64,000 nucleotides of DNA from Moringa oleifera (GCA_021397835.1 JAJFZO010000566.1:8800001-8864000); one strand, 5' to 3'. Positions 12,781 to 23,229 are shown, counted from the first letter of the stretch. A program made the numbers and translations. Notes: generated by a model from the letters alone, not told the origin.

Positions 12781-13379
12781 TCTTCTCCTCTAAAAGTGGC
12801 AACAGCCACTTTTAAAGAAATAGCCACTCGGCCTGTATACACATCTCTTCCTATCCATTGTTCACTCCTTGCTCCTTCCTATCCCATTTATCTTAATCTC
12901 CATAATGCGAAGCCAAACGCTCCCCCCCTCTATTTGTTCTTTATCTTTGGCATTTAAACATGAAAGTATTTCGGTAGATTCAAAATTTTTTTATGAAAGT
13001 TTTTTTCACAATTATTTTATTTGGTTTTGATTTAAAGAAGGAATTGAGAATGTATATTATTTTGAGATTTTCTTCATTAGGTATGTTTGGTGAATTTTTA
13101 TTAGTGAAATTTAGTTGTTTTGTAAGTATATTTGGATGAATATTAGGCATGAATGAGTATATATTGATGAGTTTACTGTTTGATAATTTTTAAGATTTTT
13201 ATATTAATTGATGAATTAAGTAAATGTTAGTTATATGAATTTATATTTTGATGAAGTAGATATTAGTTAGATAAATTTATATTTTGATCAATTTATGTTT
13301 GAATAAATTTTATTAGGTAAGATTAATTGATATATTTTGTAAAATTTATATTGATTTTGTAATTAACTTAATTTAATAT
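12781..13379. other. Non-coding interior of element A
   Basis: About 600 bp that turns from mixed composition to strongly AT-rich. No coding feature is recognised. It may be the leader of the lost transposase gene. Confidence 0.4.
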
Positions 13380-13860
13380 TAGTTAAATTTTAAATAAATA
13401 AATAAATGATTGTATAGTAAATAATTAAATATTATCTAAATTTTAATTAATTTATTAACTAGTTAAATGCTTGTAAAGTAATTAATTAGATGTTAATTAA
13501 ATATTGACTATATATTAATTAACTAATTAGTTATTAATCATTAATTTGAATTTAAATTAATTAATTTGATGCTTGTAAAGCAAACAATTAAATATTATTT
13601 AAATTTTAATTAATTTACTAGTGCTTGTAAAGGAATTAATTGGATATTAATTAGTTAATTATGTATTGATTAACTAATTAGCTATTAATCATTTATTCAA
13701 ATTTTAATTAATTAATTTGATGCTTGTAAAGTAAATAATTAAATTTTTATTTAAATTTTAGTTAATTTATTAGTGCTTGTAAAATAATTAATTAGATGTT
13801 AATTAATTGACTATTTATTTATTTACTAATTAATTATAACTCATTTACTTAAATTTTAAT
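13380..13860 (+). repeat. AT-rich tandem repeat, about 150-bp period
   Basis: About three degenerate copies of a unit containing tgcttgtaaagtaaataatt and aaattttaattaattta. The word ttaatttgatgcttgtaaag recurs at 13561 and 13712 (spacing 151), with an earlier variant near 13404. The array sits between the left subterminal repeats and the protease-like region. A similar period is seen at the same relative place in the B-family elements. Confidence 0.7.
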
Positions 13861-14339
13861 TAATTAATATTTTATTAGTTATATAGTATTTATTTATTTA
13901 TATACTAACTAATCATTTGTTATTTAACTAATTAATTAATTGAATGCTAATTTAGTTAAATATATATTAATTACAAATATCAATTAATTTATTAGAATTT
14001 TAGTTACATGCAACTTATACATAAATGTGTAATATAATTGTGTATGTATGTGTTTTGAAGTTTTATTGGTTTATTATAATTTGGCTACATCATATTTATG
14101 TTTTTTTTATTCTTTTTATTATTTGAGTAAATTTTATACAGATTTAGTTGTACTTGATTTTGAGAAATATTTTGTATTTGCTAATCAATCTATCATATGG
14201 GATGTTTATAAGTATAAACACCCAAATCTGTCACCTTGCCAATAGAATGATAGATCTATATAACAGAGGAATAGTGATATTTTCGGATAACTTGAGGTAA
14301 GTCTTAATACTATTTGAATTTATTAATAGTTTAATTTGT

Positions 14340-15000
14340 TCACAATGTTTTTTACATTTATTTTTAATAATGTAGGTGTCACTGGATGTTGATAGTTGTC
14401 GAGTCTCGTCCTTTTGTGTACAACATTTTTTATCCTTAGAATCATGGTTTTGTCAAGAAGTAGATCAACTTATGCCTACATAAGTGAAATATTTCAATTT
14501 ATATTAGTATGTATTATTTTTTACTCTTAAGATTATTGATTATTTAATACTTGCAGCTCTTTTAAATTGTCCCAAGTCATCAATGAATTAAGTGATAAGT
14601 GCATTCCTATGAGTATTTCTACTAAGTTATATATATTTAAACCAACATATGATGTTAGTTTTATTTATTTTATGAAACATAACCATTAAAAATTTTTAAT
14701 ATAGTGTCCACATTAGCCTTCAAATACTCAGTGTAAATATTATGTTATGAAATTTTTAAGGGGACATCATTAACAAATATGACAAAAATATCCCATATGC
14801 GAAAATAGTAAGTTTTTAAGCATTTTCTTATGTAATTACTTTGGCAATTGATGTGCTTACTAGGAGTTTTAAGTGAACTAACTATTTTTTTTTTTATAAA
14901 TATACTTAGGAAATATAGATACTTACACTCAATTAGATACTGATGAAGTTAGAAATGAGGTTGAACAGTTTCTTTAGAGTGCCATATTAAAAAGTTGAAC
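14340..15000 (+). pseudogene. Relic of CACTA Ulp1/C48 protease-like region
   Basis: Broken reading frames on the + strand resemble the C-terminal Ulp1-like cysteine protease domain found in plant transposon proteins. Near 14380 the translation gives HWMLIVVESRPFVYNIF, like the block around the catalytic His. Near 14710-14770 it gives NTQCKYYVMKFLRG, like the catalytic Cys block (usually QCGYYVMRFM). Near 14905 follow residues like the usual acidic tail (DTDEVRNEVEQF). Stops and frameshifts interrupt the region and the Gly after the Cys is Lys. The assignment rests on these short motifs only. Confidence 0.6.
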
Positions 15001-15399
15001 CTTAAAGATTTTTGTAGACATGAACAATATTATTGAATTTACATAGTTGAATTTTTAGGATTGTGTATGATAATATGTATTGTACATATGAAGTTCAATT
15101 ATAACATTAAGTTTTTTTTTCTTCATCTTTTATTAATTTTTAGATTGGATTATGTTGAAGTGTTTTCACACATGAAAGAAGTAATGATGGTTTGAGTGAG
15201 AATGGTATTGAAGAGTATTGAAAGAAAAAGTTGTTTTATTAAACTGTTAGTATTGAATTGTGTTAATGTATACAAGATAAAGATATGTGGTTGATGGAGA
15301 AGAGATAAAAAATTTTATATATGCAAGTTTTGGATAATTTGTATGTAGGAATTTTGTATATATCAAAATTATTTAAAAAAATCTTTTAATGGATTGTTC
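15001..15399. other. AT-rich non-coding interior of element A
   Basis: About 400 bp between the protease-like relic and the internal hairpin repeats. No feature recognised. Confidence 0.4.
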
Positions 15400-15790
15400 A
15401 TTGAAAACTAACATTAAAGGCACTATCTTTTAATGACAGTTCTATTAGAACTATCATTAAAATCCTCACCCTTTAATGACAGTTTTTTTAAAACTATCAT
15501 TAAAAGGAAGGTCTTCAGTGGCAGTTTTAAACACCACAACAAATAAAAGCTTTAATGACAGTTAAAAATGACTTTTAATGATAGTTGTAAAAATGTTATC
15601 TTTGTTCATGTCATTAAAGGGGAGAAGTTTTAATGATAGTTATTGACCTGTCATTAAAAGCATTACCTTTTAATAACAGTTCTTTTGGAACTGTCGTTAA
15701 AGGGGAAACCTTTCAATGACAGTTCCAATGGAACTGTCGTTAAAGGAGAGCCATTTTAATGACAGTTCTATTGGAACTATCAGTAAAAGG
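15400..15790. repeat. Internal block of subterminal-type hairpin repeats
   Basis: Consecutive units of tttaatgacagttc(N)gaactatcattaaaag separated by short spacers, about 50 bp per unit. They match the subterminal repeats at both ends of element A. The block abuts the broken edge of FLU exon C at 15790, so it marks the left junction of the captured DNA and may be the remains of a former terminus. Confidence 0.8.
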
Positions 15791-15921
15791 TCTATAGTTA
15801 GCAATTGCTCCATATGCTTCTATGTTATCAGAGTCTTCTCCTTCTCACTCAGAGATCTGTAAAACCATTAAGTGGTATGTAATAGCTTCTCGATATTTGC
15901 CCTGTCATTGCAGTGACGCCC
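15791..15921 (-). pseudogene. FLU: FLU fragment, exon C (TPR region), truncated
   Basis: Exon C on the - strand starts after an AG at 15923-15922 and continues the phase of exon B. It reads GASLQ, stop, QGKYREAITYHLMVLQISE, stop, EGEDSDNIEAYGAIAN, following the tetratricopeptide region of FLU. Both stops are TGA where the family has Arg, consistent with CGA-to-TGA decay. Similarity ends near 15791, exactly where the transposon hairpin repeats begin, so the last part of the protein is missing. Confidence 0.9.
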
Positions 15922-16357
15922 CTAGATCAAGTAAATTCAATTCCAAATCAAAATTCGAATTAAAGATGTTGTGTAAACATTCTGTGCTATGACAATGACA
16001 ACATGAAGACAAGATGCACAAATGATTTTTGTGGTTGAGAAACATAGGACAAGAAATCCAATTACACCAATTAGATCCAACCAGCCTGATAAGAACAAGA
16101 AAAAAAAATTGAATGTGTAGTTTAGCCGCCAACTCATCACTGCAAACCACTAAAAGTTCCTGTGTCCTTGAATAAATTGTTCTAAATCATAGCTTGAAGG
16201 GTGTATTTCATGGTTCAAAATTCAATGGCATACATGGTGTAAACTCTCTTATCCTTTTAGCTTGCTAACCACATGAATAATGTAAAATATGGACAAAAGG
16301 CAAGAACTGTATAATACATGCACAAAATATAAAGCACCCTAAGTAAGAGAAACAAAC

Positions 16358-16678
16358 CTAAGCCTCTTGCAGCCTTTTTCTCCTCAACGGGATCTTTCAG
16401 GTTCTGAGCAAGCTCTAGAGCTGTCTTAAACTCCATAAATGCCTTCTCATGTTCTTGATTCCTCAAAAAGTTCTTCCCTTTTTTCAGCCGAGAAATCAAC
16501 TCCTGCTTCTTTTGATCAACAATTTCTTCATTATCTGGTATTTTGCCACCAACAGGCGCGTAAGTCAAGCTGGGAGCATAGGACTCAATTTTAGCTTGCC
16601 TTCTTGGAGCTGCATTGATCTGACGTAGCTGTTCGTTCAATCTTTGCAGTTCCCCTCTTCTCTGTCGGGCAAGCAACC
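16358..16678 (-). pseudogene. FLU: FLU fragment, exon B (coiled coil and first TPR)
   Basis: This 321-bp exon is open throughout (106 codons). It encodes LLARQRRGELQRLNEQLRQI, then AKIESYAPSLTYAPVG, then KGKNFLRNQEHEKAFMEF and ALELAQNLKDPVEEKKAARG. These match FLU (FLUORESCENT IN BLUE LIGHT), the chloroplast membrane protein that restrains 5-aminolevulinate synthesis in the dark by acting on glutamyl-tRNA reductase. The acceptor AG at 16680-16679 and donor GT at 16357-16356 are intact and the phases fit exons A and C. It is a captured, incomplete copy, as the first exons and the C-terminus are absent from the element. Confidence 0.93.
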
Positions 16679-17277
16679 CTGTCAACATGCATGAGGTTGA
16701 TAAATATGAGTAAAGCTAGCAATTTTAGGCTTTGAAAGTTATGAAGTACTCCAACTAGTATTTCTGTCCAAAAACAAAATGGGAGGATGTAGCATTCTAA
16801 GTGTTAGGAATGCTCCATTTTCTTTTTGACAAGTAAAGAACACTATTCTTTCAAAAATTATGGCTCCAAGCTGAACGAAATTATCTCATGGCTTTGTTTT
16901 TGGTGGCCATCAATCTTTACTGATGCAAATTGGGCACTTATCATGCTTCACACTTCGGCTTTATACATTATGAATGAGACATAGCCTTGTTATGCAGAGT
17001 ACTTCCTGATGAAATTTCTATCCAAGATAGAATGGAAAGTAAGCACCTTTAGGTGGCACCATTACTCTCTAATAAATTGCTGCTAAAACTAAGTTATTCG
17101 ATAACTATGATTGTTAGGGCTGCTAGAGTGATGCAAATTGGAGTACACACAACTAAGATTTTGGGTGCGGAGCACATATTTGCTGATGCTATCTATGCTC
17201 ATCAGCAAATCCTTTGAAACCTTTTCATACTAACATCAAGGACCAGAACTTAAGGTGATCATAAAAGAACACTTTAC

Positions 17278-17359
17278 CTCCAACTGTGGCCCCAATAAGG
17301 ACTACAAATAGCAATAAAGGCATGTTGAAAAAGGAGTTCTCAGCCTCACACGTTTCTGC
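17278..17359 (-). pseudogene. FLU: FLU fragment, exon A (membrane segment)
   Basis: This 82-bp exon encodes AETCEAENSFFNM followed by a hydrophobic stretch PLLLFVVLIGATVG, corresponding to the segment just before GLLARQR in FLU, the membrane anchor. The acceptor AG is at 17361-17360 and the donor GT at 17277-17276. It has 27 codons plus one base, which joins in phase to exon B to give Gly. No stop is present. No transit-peptide exon was found upstream, so the capture begins in the intron before this exon. Confidence 0.9.
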
Positions 17360-17729
17360 CTAATCTTCAAGAGGTGTAGTTAACATAATGGCATTGGTAA
17401 AATGAAATGCCATTGTTGAAAATTATAATTTTTGGTTACCCTGCCAAACACCAATGATTTCTTATCAGATGGGAGCTTCAATGCCCCAAAACTTACATAA
17501 ACTAGATAGTACAAAGCAAAAATGAAGAACACTCATCTTTCTTAACTAAAGCATTTCATATTCCAGTAATTAATCATGTATCTGCCTATATATTTCATGT
17601 GTTAATTTAAGTCCACAAAAATGTTAAAAAAAGAAAGACCCAAAAAAAAAAAGAATCTACAGATAAAACTGAAGAAAGCACAATAACGTAGTGGACTCAC
17701 CATCATACCTCAAGAGCTGATACCAAGTA

Positions 17730-17930
17730 AACTCGCCATCGGCCGCTGCTACTTACAGTAGAAGTTGTAGCAACGGTTGCCATTGCTGCTGCTGTAAGCA
17801 CCCGTTGCTATTGCAAGAAGCAGCAGCAACATTTGCTACTATTGCAAGCAGCCATCGTTGCTGTAAGAAGCTGCAGCAACGACTGCTACTGCTGCTGCGA
17901 TTGCTATAGCGGTTGCTACTACAAGAGATA
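17730..17930. repeat. GC-rich GCAGCAACGGTTGC-type minisatellite
   Basis: Imperfect repeats built on gcagcaacggttgctactgcaag and its inverse, rich in GCT/GCA triplets. The block sits between FLU exon A and the right subterminal repeats. It recalls the larger GC-rich arrays in the B elements but uses a different unit. Confidence 0.65.
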
Positions 17931-17994
17931 CAGCCAGATTAGTGCATGTCCAAAGTTGAAAGTCTGTGTGGCTCATCAGAGGTGATAGCTGTCC

Positions 17995-18319
17995 CAGTCT
18001 TATTTTGGCCTTTAATGCTAGTTCTTCAAGCTGGCGTTAAAGGCTTTATTACGTGGTTGGTGTTTTAACGTCAGTTCCTTGAGAACTGACATTAAACGCT
18101 TAAGTGATAGATCTTTTAACGTTAGTTCTTCAGGAACTGACGTTAAATATTTAAGTTATGGGTTTTTCAATGCCAGTTCTTCTTTAATTGACGTTAAAAA
18201 CCTTATTTTTAATGATAGTTTTGGAATAATTGTCATCAAAAGTGTTAATGAACCTTTTAATGACAGTTCTTTGAATAACTGTCATTAAATTAATGTCAGT
18301 TATTATAATTTTTGTAGTA
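17995..18319. repeat. Right subterminal repeats and TIR of element A
   Basis: Units such as ttttaacgtcagttccttg and gaactgacattaaacgc alternate up to the terminus TTATAATTTTTGTAGTA. Together with the left end they define the element. Confidence 0.75.
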
Positions 18320-18550
18320 GTAAAAAGAACTATCATTAAAGGCCTTCCCTTTTTAATAATAGTTCTCTTAAAATAATCCTTAAAGACTCCCCCTTTAACG
18401 CCAGTTTTAAAAGAACTGACATTAAAAGGGTATTAAAAGGGAGTTTTAATCATAATTTTCAAGAAATGTCATTAATTAAAACTCTCCCTTCTTTATTATC
18501 ATTAAAGTCCTTTTTAACTGTCATTAAATCTCTTATTTTTAGTAATAGTA
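18320..18550. repeat. Extra subterminal-type repeats beyond the inner right end
   Basis: Units like gaactatcattaaaggcc continue for 230 bp after the candidate terminus at 18319 and stop at 18550 with TTATTTTTAGTAATAGTA, which resembles the inverse of the left TIR. Either the true end is here and an inner related element inserted near it, or two related ends are adjacent. Confidence 0.6.
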
Positions 18551-19390
18551 ATATGGTGATTAGCCGTTCTCGTATTACTTGAAGCCTTCTTACACTCATT
18601 GTCGAGTTCTATCGTACTAAAGGTTACTGTGAGAAGATCCTTATGCTGGTGAAGATTGCTTCTAGTTATAGAAAAATAAAAAATAAAAAATCGTTACTTT
18701 ATTTTCAACACTTCGGACAGGCGAAAAGATCTATGTCCATCCCTAACTTTCTTCCAATCCTTATCGACAAATTTAGGCTTTCTCTAATGGGAGTCATCAA
18801 AGGAGACTAAGCATACGTTGATTCGATAAGGTAAGGAAAAAGAAAGAACCACCACTTGGTTTTGGCACTCAAGCGAGCCATCCTACCAAACATCGATCTA
18901 AAGATTAGATTTCACCACCTTTATCACCTAACTAGTCCTATTTCATCTAAAAAATCCAACTTGGAAACTATATCTCCCCTAGAGAATATTCTACCTCAAA
19001 GCTCCTTTCATATGTTAGGCAAGCTTGGATGCCCCCACTCATATCAAGCTGCTAGTCAAGATCATGAAACTAGCACTCGAAAAGTAAGTAAGCTGGTCTT
19101 TTTTTAATCATAAGGATAATCATTCTTATTGGATAAGAGGTGACCAGTTCGAGGCCGCGATTGATAATGGCATAACTAAAAGAAGGGTAAGGTGACAAGG
19201 TTACATGCTAGGTAGTGCAGCACATCTCTTTCGAGTACAATGGCGACATGGGGGGCTAAGTCAGCCAACTAATATAACAGGTCACGGTCGGGCCAATAAT
19301 AGGTTTGAATCTTGCAGCCTTTCTTATAGATCATCTTGTCGTTATCGGATGATAGGAATAACGAAGCAAAATTTTGGAAAGGGGCACGAA
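18551..19390. other. Mitochondrial-like DNA 5' of ccmFN relic
   Basis: No gene recognised. Open frames of up to about 83 codons have no family features. Its direct junction to the ccmFN relic implies that it is the mitochondrial 5' flank of that gene. Confidence 0.5.
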
Positions 19391-20641
19391 ATGTCAATAT
19401 ATGAATTATCTTATTATTCATTATTTTTGATTCTTTTCGTTGCATTCATTTGTAACAAGAAAGAACCACCAGTGTTTGGTGTAGCAGTTGTATTTTAGTG
19501 CATTTTTTTCCTTGGTCTTCTCTTCCATCATATTCCTAATAACTTATCCAATTACAATGTATTAATCGCTAATGAACTTTTCTTTTATCAAATCTCAAGG
19601 ACATGGTCCAATCATGAGGGTAGTATTTTATTATGGTGTCAGATCCTAAATTTTTATGAATTTTTTCTTTGTTATCGAGGTTGACCCTAAAGGCATAATG
19701 TCTTGACATAAGGAGGCTATAGAGAAACTTTTTTTTCTTGAACTTTGTGAAGAATTCTATTCTCTCGCTCTCATTCGTTGTGAGTAAAAAGGTGGGTTGC
19801 ACCCCAGTTGTACACTCCCTTCGTTCTACAAACCATTGTTGATTTTGAACTTTGTTCGTGAAGGAATTGAACTTTTGATGGACCAGTCTTTTATTGTGTG
19901 TCACTTGACCTTAAAAGGAAAATGAGCTTTGTTTCTCTAGACACTAGATGCTCTCATGGTTCATGAAAAGGAAAAAATACTTATCCATTGTTGCATCTAC
20001 CGGGAGATGATAAAGAGAAAGCTTCGTCTATCGATGAATAGCTAATTGATGAAGCTCTTGGCATTGCTTTGTTTTTCTTTCCTTTCCTATTTGTAAGTTC
20101 TGATCCTTTTATTTTATATTTCTTCGCTTGTACCAAACTAGTTGCAGAATCAAATCCTGTTTCATAGGATCCTATATCAACCATACATCCTCATTACATT
20201 TATGCCGGGGATGTTGCCACTGGTATGGGTTTTGGCTTATATAAATAAAAAATGATGAATAAGATTATGGCATTCATCACTATTGTGGAAGGACACTATC
20301 AAAGGAACACTGCTCTCATCTATTGGATACTCGGATCCTATATAACAAGCGAGCTTTTAACCCTTACACTACTCTATCATTATGTAACAATAAAAGCCCG
20401 CTTATACTACTTCAGCGTTGCTTTTTCCCCTTCTTTTCGCTTTGGATGAGAGCGCTAGTGGACACGCGGAGGGAGTAGGCAAAGTGCATTGTTTGTAAAG
20501 GAAAGAAAAATACTACTACTTTGCCTCTTTGTTGGACGACGAGCACGAATATAGTGGTTTGTGACTAGGACCAAGAACCAATTCGAATTTTGATCCTGAC
20601 ATGTTGGTGGTTTTTAACCATAGGCATCTTGCCAGGAACTT
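19391..20641 (+). pseudogene. ccmFN: Nuclear copy of mitochondrial ccmFN, interrupted
   Basis: CcmFN is a subunit of the mitochondrial haem lyase of the bacterial-type (system I) cytochrome c maturation pathway. The relic begins MSIYELSYYSLF at 19391 and continues through several frames with [61 protein letters not shown] and ITSELLTL, all in the order of the plant protein. A TGG-to-TAG stop lies at 19496-19498, with many more stops and frameshifts after it. At 20641 it is cut by CACTA B1, and the rest, including the WAYHELG haem-binding region, is not adjacent. Confidence 0.92.
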
Positions 20642-20940
20642 CACTACAAAAAATTAAAAAATAGTGACATAATATAACAACACAATATAACGACCAATCT
20701 TATCAGTCGCTAAATAATGACAGAATAGCGACAGATTTATTACAGAATAAAAATTTTATCATAGCGATGGAATAATGATATATTAGCGACACACGTTAGC
20801 GACAAATACTATTTTTGTGGCTAAATTTATTTATTTAAAATTTTAATTAACTTAATAATAGACTAGCGATCAAATTTTAATCGGTAGCTAATCAGAGATT
20901 TAGCGACTACAAGGTTTCGATCACTATTTGGGCAATGCAG
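20642..20940 (+). repeat. 5' TIR and subterminal repeats of B1
   Basis: Repeated words tagcgac, gtcgcta and acagatttatta follow the CACTA end. The inverse of the B3 right end (61740-62059) matches this block closely, which identifies both as 5' ends of the same family. Confidence 0.85.
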
Positions 20941-22640
20941 CTTAGCGACCACCCAATGGCAGTCGCGAAGTCCACAAGCTTCCTGCCTTCGAAGGTAGCC
21001 ATGCATGGTGCCGCAGAAGTGAGCTGGCCACGAGCATGCCGCCTTGGAAGGCAACAATGCCTTGCCTTTGAAGGCAGCCATTCATGAGTCCTTCAGTAGC
21101 AAGATGGCCGCTAGGCCTACCAAGGCAGCCATGCATGGCCGTGAGCTTGCTGCCATAATTCGAAGGTGGCCATGCATAGACGCTGCATGGCGGTCATGCA
21201 TGACCTTCGAAGGTGACTGCGATGGCCACAGAGGAAAAAGCAATGGCCTTCCAAGGTGGTAGCCATGGTCATGAAGGTGGGCATGGCCTTCGAAGGTGGC
21301 TGCCATGGCCGTAAAGGACGCAACCACGGCTGTGCACGAAGGCAGCCATGGTGCCCATGAAGGCAGCCATGACAACTATGAAGGCAGCCACGGCCACCAA
21401 GATGGCAGCCATGGTGCCCACGAAAGCAGCCACGGTGCCTATATATGAAGGCAGCCAAGTACGGCCGCCACGAAGGCAGCCACAGTCACCCACGAAGGCA
21501 GCCATGATGCCCATGAAGGCAGTCACGATGGCCCATCAAGGCAGCCACATCGCCCACGAAGGTAGCAACGAGTGCCCACGAAGGTAGAAATAGGAGCCAA
21601 CGTATGAAGGCAGCCATGACACCCACGGAGGTAGCCACGGTGCCCATGGAGGTAGCCACAGCTGCCCATGAAGGCAGCCATGGCCTTCAAAAGTGGCTGC
21701 CATGGCCCCCGAAGGTGGCAGCCACGGCCTTCGAAGGTGGCAGCCATAGCCGCCGTGACAGCAAAGGTAGCCATGGCTGCCGCGAAAGCCTCCATGCGTG
21801 GCCGCGAAGGCAGCCATGGCTGTTCTAAAGCCTCCATGCATGGCTATGAAGGCAGCCATGGTCGCCGCTAAAGCATCCATGCATGGCCGCAATGGCCTCT
21901 AAGGTGGCTGCCATGGCCTCTGAAGGTGGCTACCATGGACTCCAAGGTGGTTGCCATGGCCTCTAAAAGTGGCAGCTATGGCCTCGAAGGTTATAGCCAT
22001 GGCCTTCGAACGCGGCAGCCATAGCCTTCAAAGGTCTCAACGATGGCCGTCGTGATAGCGAAGGCAGCCATGGCTACCGTGAAAGCATATATGCATGGCC
22101 GAGAAGGCAGCCATTGCTGCCCCGAAAGCCTCCATACATGGCTGTGAAGGCAGCCATGGTCGCCCCTAAATCAACCAAGCATTGCCGCAAAGGGAGCCAT
22201 GCCTGCCGCCATAGTGTCCATGCATGGCCACAATGGCCTCTAAAGTGGCAGCCATGGCCTCTGAAGGTGGCAACCATGGCCTCCAAGGTGGCAGCTATGG
22301 CCTTCAAAGGCGGCAGCCATGGCCTTCGAAGGTGGTAGCAATGGCGGTCGTGCCAGCGAAGGCAGCCATGGCTGCCACGGAAGCCTCCATGCATGGCCGA
22401 AAAGGTAGCCATGGCTGACCTAAAGGTCTCCATGCATGGTTGTGAAGGCAGCCATTGTTTCTGCCAAAGCATCCATGCATGGCCGCAATGGCAGCCATGG
22501 CCTTTGAAGGTGGTAGCGATGGCCTACAAGGTGGCCGCCATGGCCTTCCAAAGTGGTAGCCATCGCCGCCGTGGCCTTCTAAGGTGGTAGCCATGGCTGC
22601 CATGGAAGTACCCATGCATGGCCTCCACGAGAAATTTAAT
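20941..22640. repeat. GC-rich 21-bp minisatellite array of B1
   Basis: About 1.7 kb of degenerate units of the type gaaggcagccatggtgcccat, mostly 21 bp long, mixed with atgcatggccgc and ggtggcagccatggcctt variants. Core words such as ggcagccatggctgcc are palindromic. Because 21 is a multiple of 3, open frames of 60-130 codons appear on both strands. They are repeat artefacts, with no start context or family match. The composition contrasts sharply with the AT-rich surroundings. Confidence 0.85.
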
Positions 22641-23000
22641 TCAATCGCTGGACATTAGTTCTAGCGACCGTCACTAAATTCCGTCATTAAATTGCTTATA
22701 AATTGAAGCCCTAATTTTTTCCTTTCGTGCGAGCGTCGTTTCGTTTCCCCCCCTTTTCTCTCGCTGTCTCTGCGTCTGTGTTCTTCAAATTTTCCATTTC
22801 ACCCAGTTCCTTTTCCCTCTCATTTTGATTGTTGCCTTGGCATCTATTAGGATTATGAAATTTCTTTTTTCACCTGCAAGGAACACTATTTTTCCCCCAT
22901 TTATCTTGCTGTCACAGGTGCTGAGTGTTTGCCACTATTTCCCTGCTCGGTATCTTGGTGTTCGTGAGAACTCACGATCGACTATTTGTTTGGTCAAGTA
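22641..23000 (+). promoter_or_regulatory. Candidate B1 transposase promoter and leader
   Basis: After the array, subterminal-type motifs (tagcgaccgtcactaa) precede a TATA-like TATAAAT at 22697-22703 and a pyrimidine-rich leader. The same arrangement occurs on the - strand of B3 near 60120-60200. A start of transcription just downstream is inference from the TATA position. Confidence 0.5.
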
Positions 23001-23160
23001 AGGCCTTCTTGGTTATGATGGTTCGAATCCAATTCGTGAGAAGAGTCCAAGTGAGAGACTATAACAATCAAAAGGCCTTCTTGGTTGTGATGGTTCGAAT
23101 CCAATTCGTGAGAAGAGTCCAAGTGAGAGACTATAACAATCAAAAGGCCTTCTTGGTTGT
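23001..23160 (+). repeat. 72-bp tandem duplication
   Basis: Two full copies and a short third copy of a 72-bp unit starting aggccttcttggtt at 23001, 23073 and 23145. The first two differ at one or two bases, so the duplication is recent compared with the rest of the element. The unit contains ggttcgaatcc, which resembles a tRNA T loop, but no tRNA fold is seen. 72 is a multiple of 3, so an open frame runs through both copies. Confidence 0.9.
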
Positions 23161-23229
23161 ATGCCATTTCCTCTTCCATTTTTTCCACTATAAGTACCCA
23201 TTTCCGTCTTTCCTATTTACTAGATAAGT

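Larger units (their letters stand above)
12439..18319. mobile_element. CACTA element A (Pack-CACTA carrying FLU exons)
   Basis: The left end reads CACTATTACAAAAATTATAA; the right end near 18301-18319 reads TTATAATTTTTGTAGTA, its near inverse. Flanking triplets are gca and gta, one mismatch from a 3-bp target duplication. Both ends carry many subterminal units of the type AATGACAGTTC...GAACTGTCATT. Inside are a broken Ulp1-like protease region (14340-15000) and FLU exons on the - strand (15791-17359). Similar subterminal repeats continue to 18550, where GTAATAGTA could be an alternative outer end. No complete transposase is present, so it is non-autonomous. Confidence 0.8.

Noticed and set aside
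19205..19390. Upstream extension of the 97-codon frame before the ccmFN start
   Set aside because: The part before MSIYELS has no similarity to CcmFN and is the flank of the gene in the same frame by chance.
20863..22615. Many open frames of 60-132 codons on both strands
   Set aside because: They arise from a 21-bp repeat, whose length is a multiple of 3, so stops are avoided in several frames at once. They have no family features and low-complexity His/Cys/Gly or Ala/Met composition.
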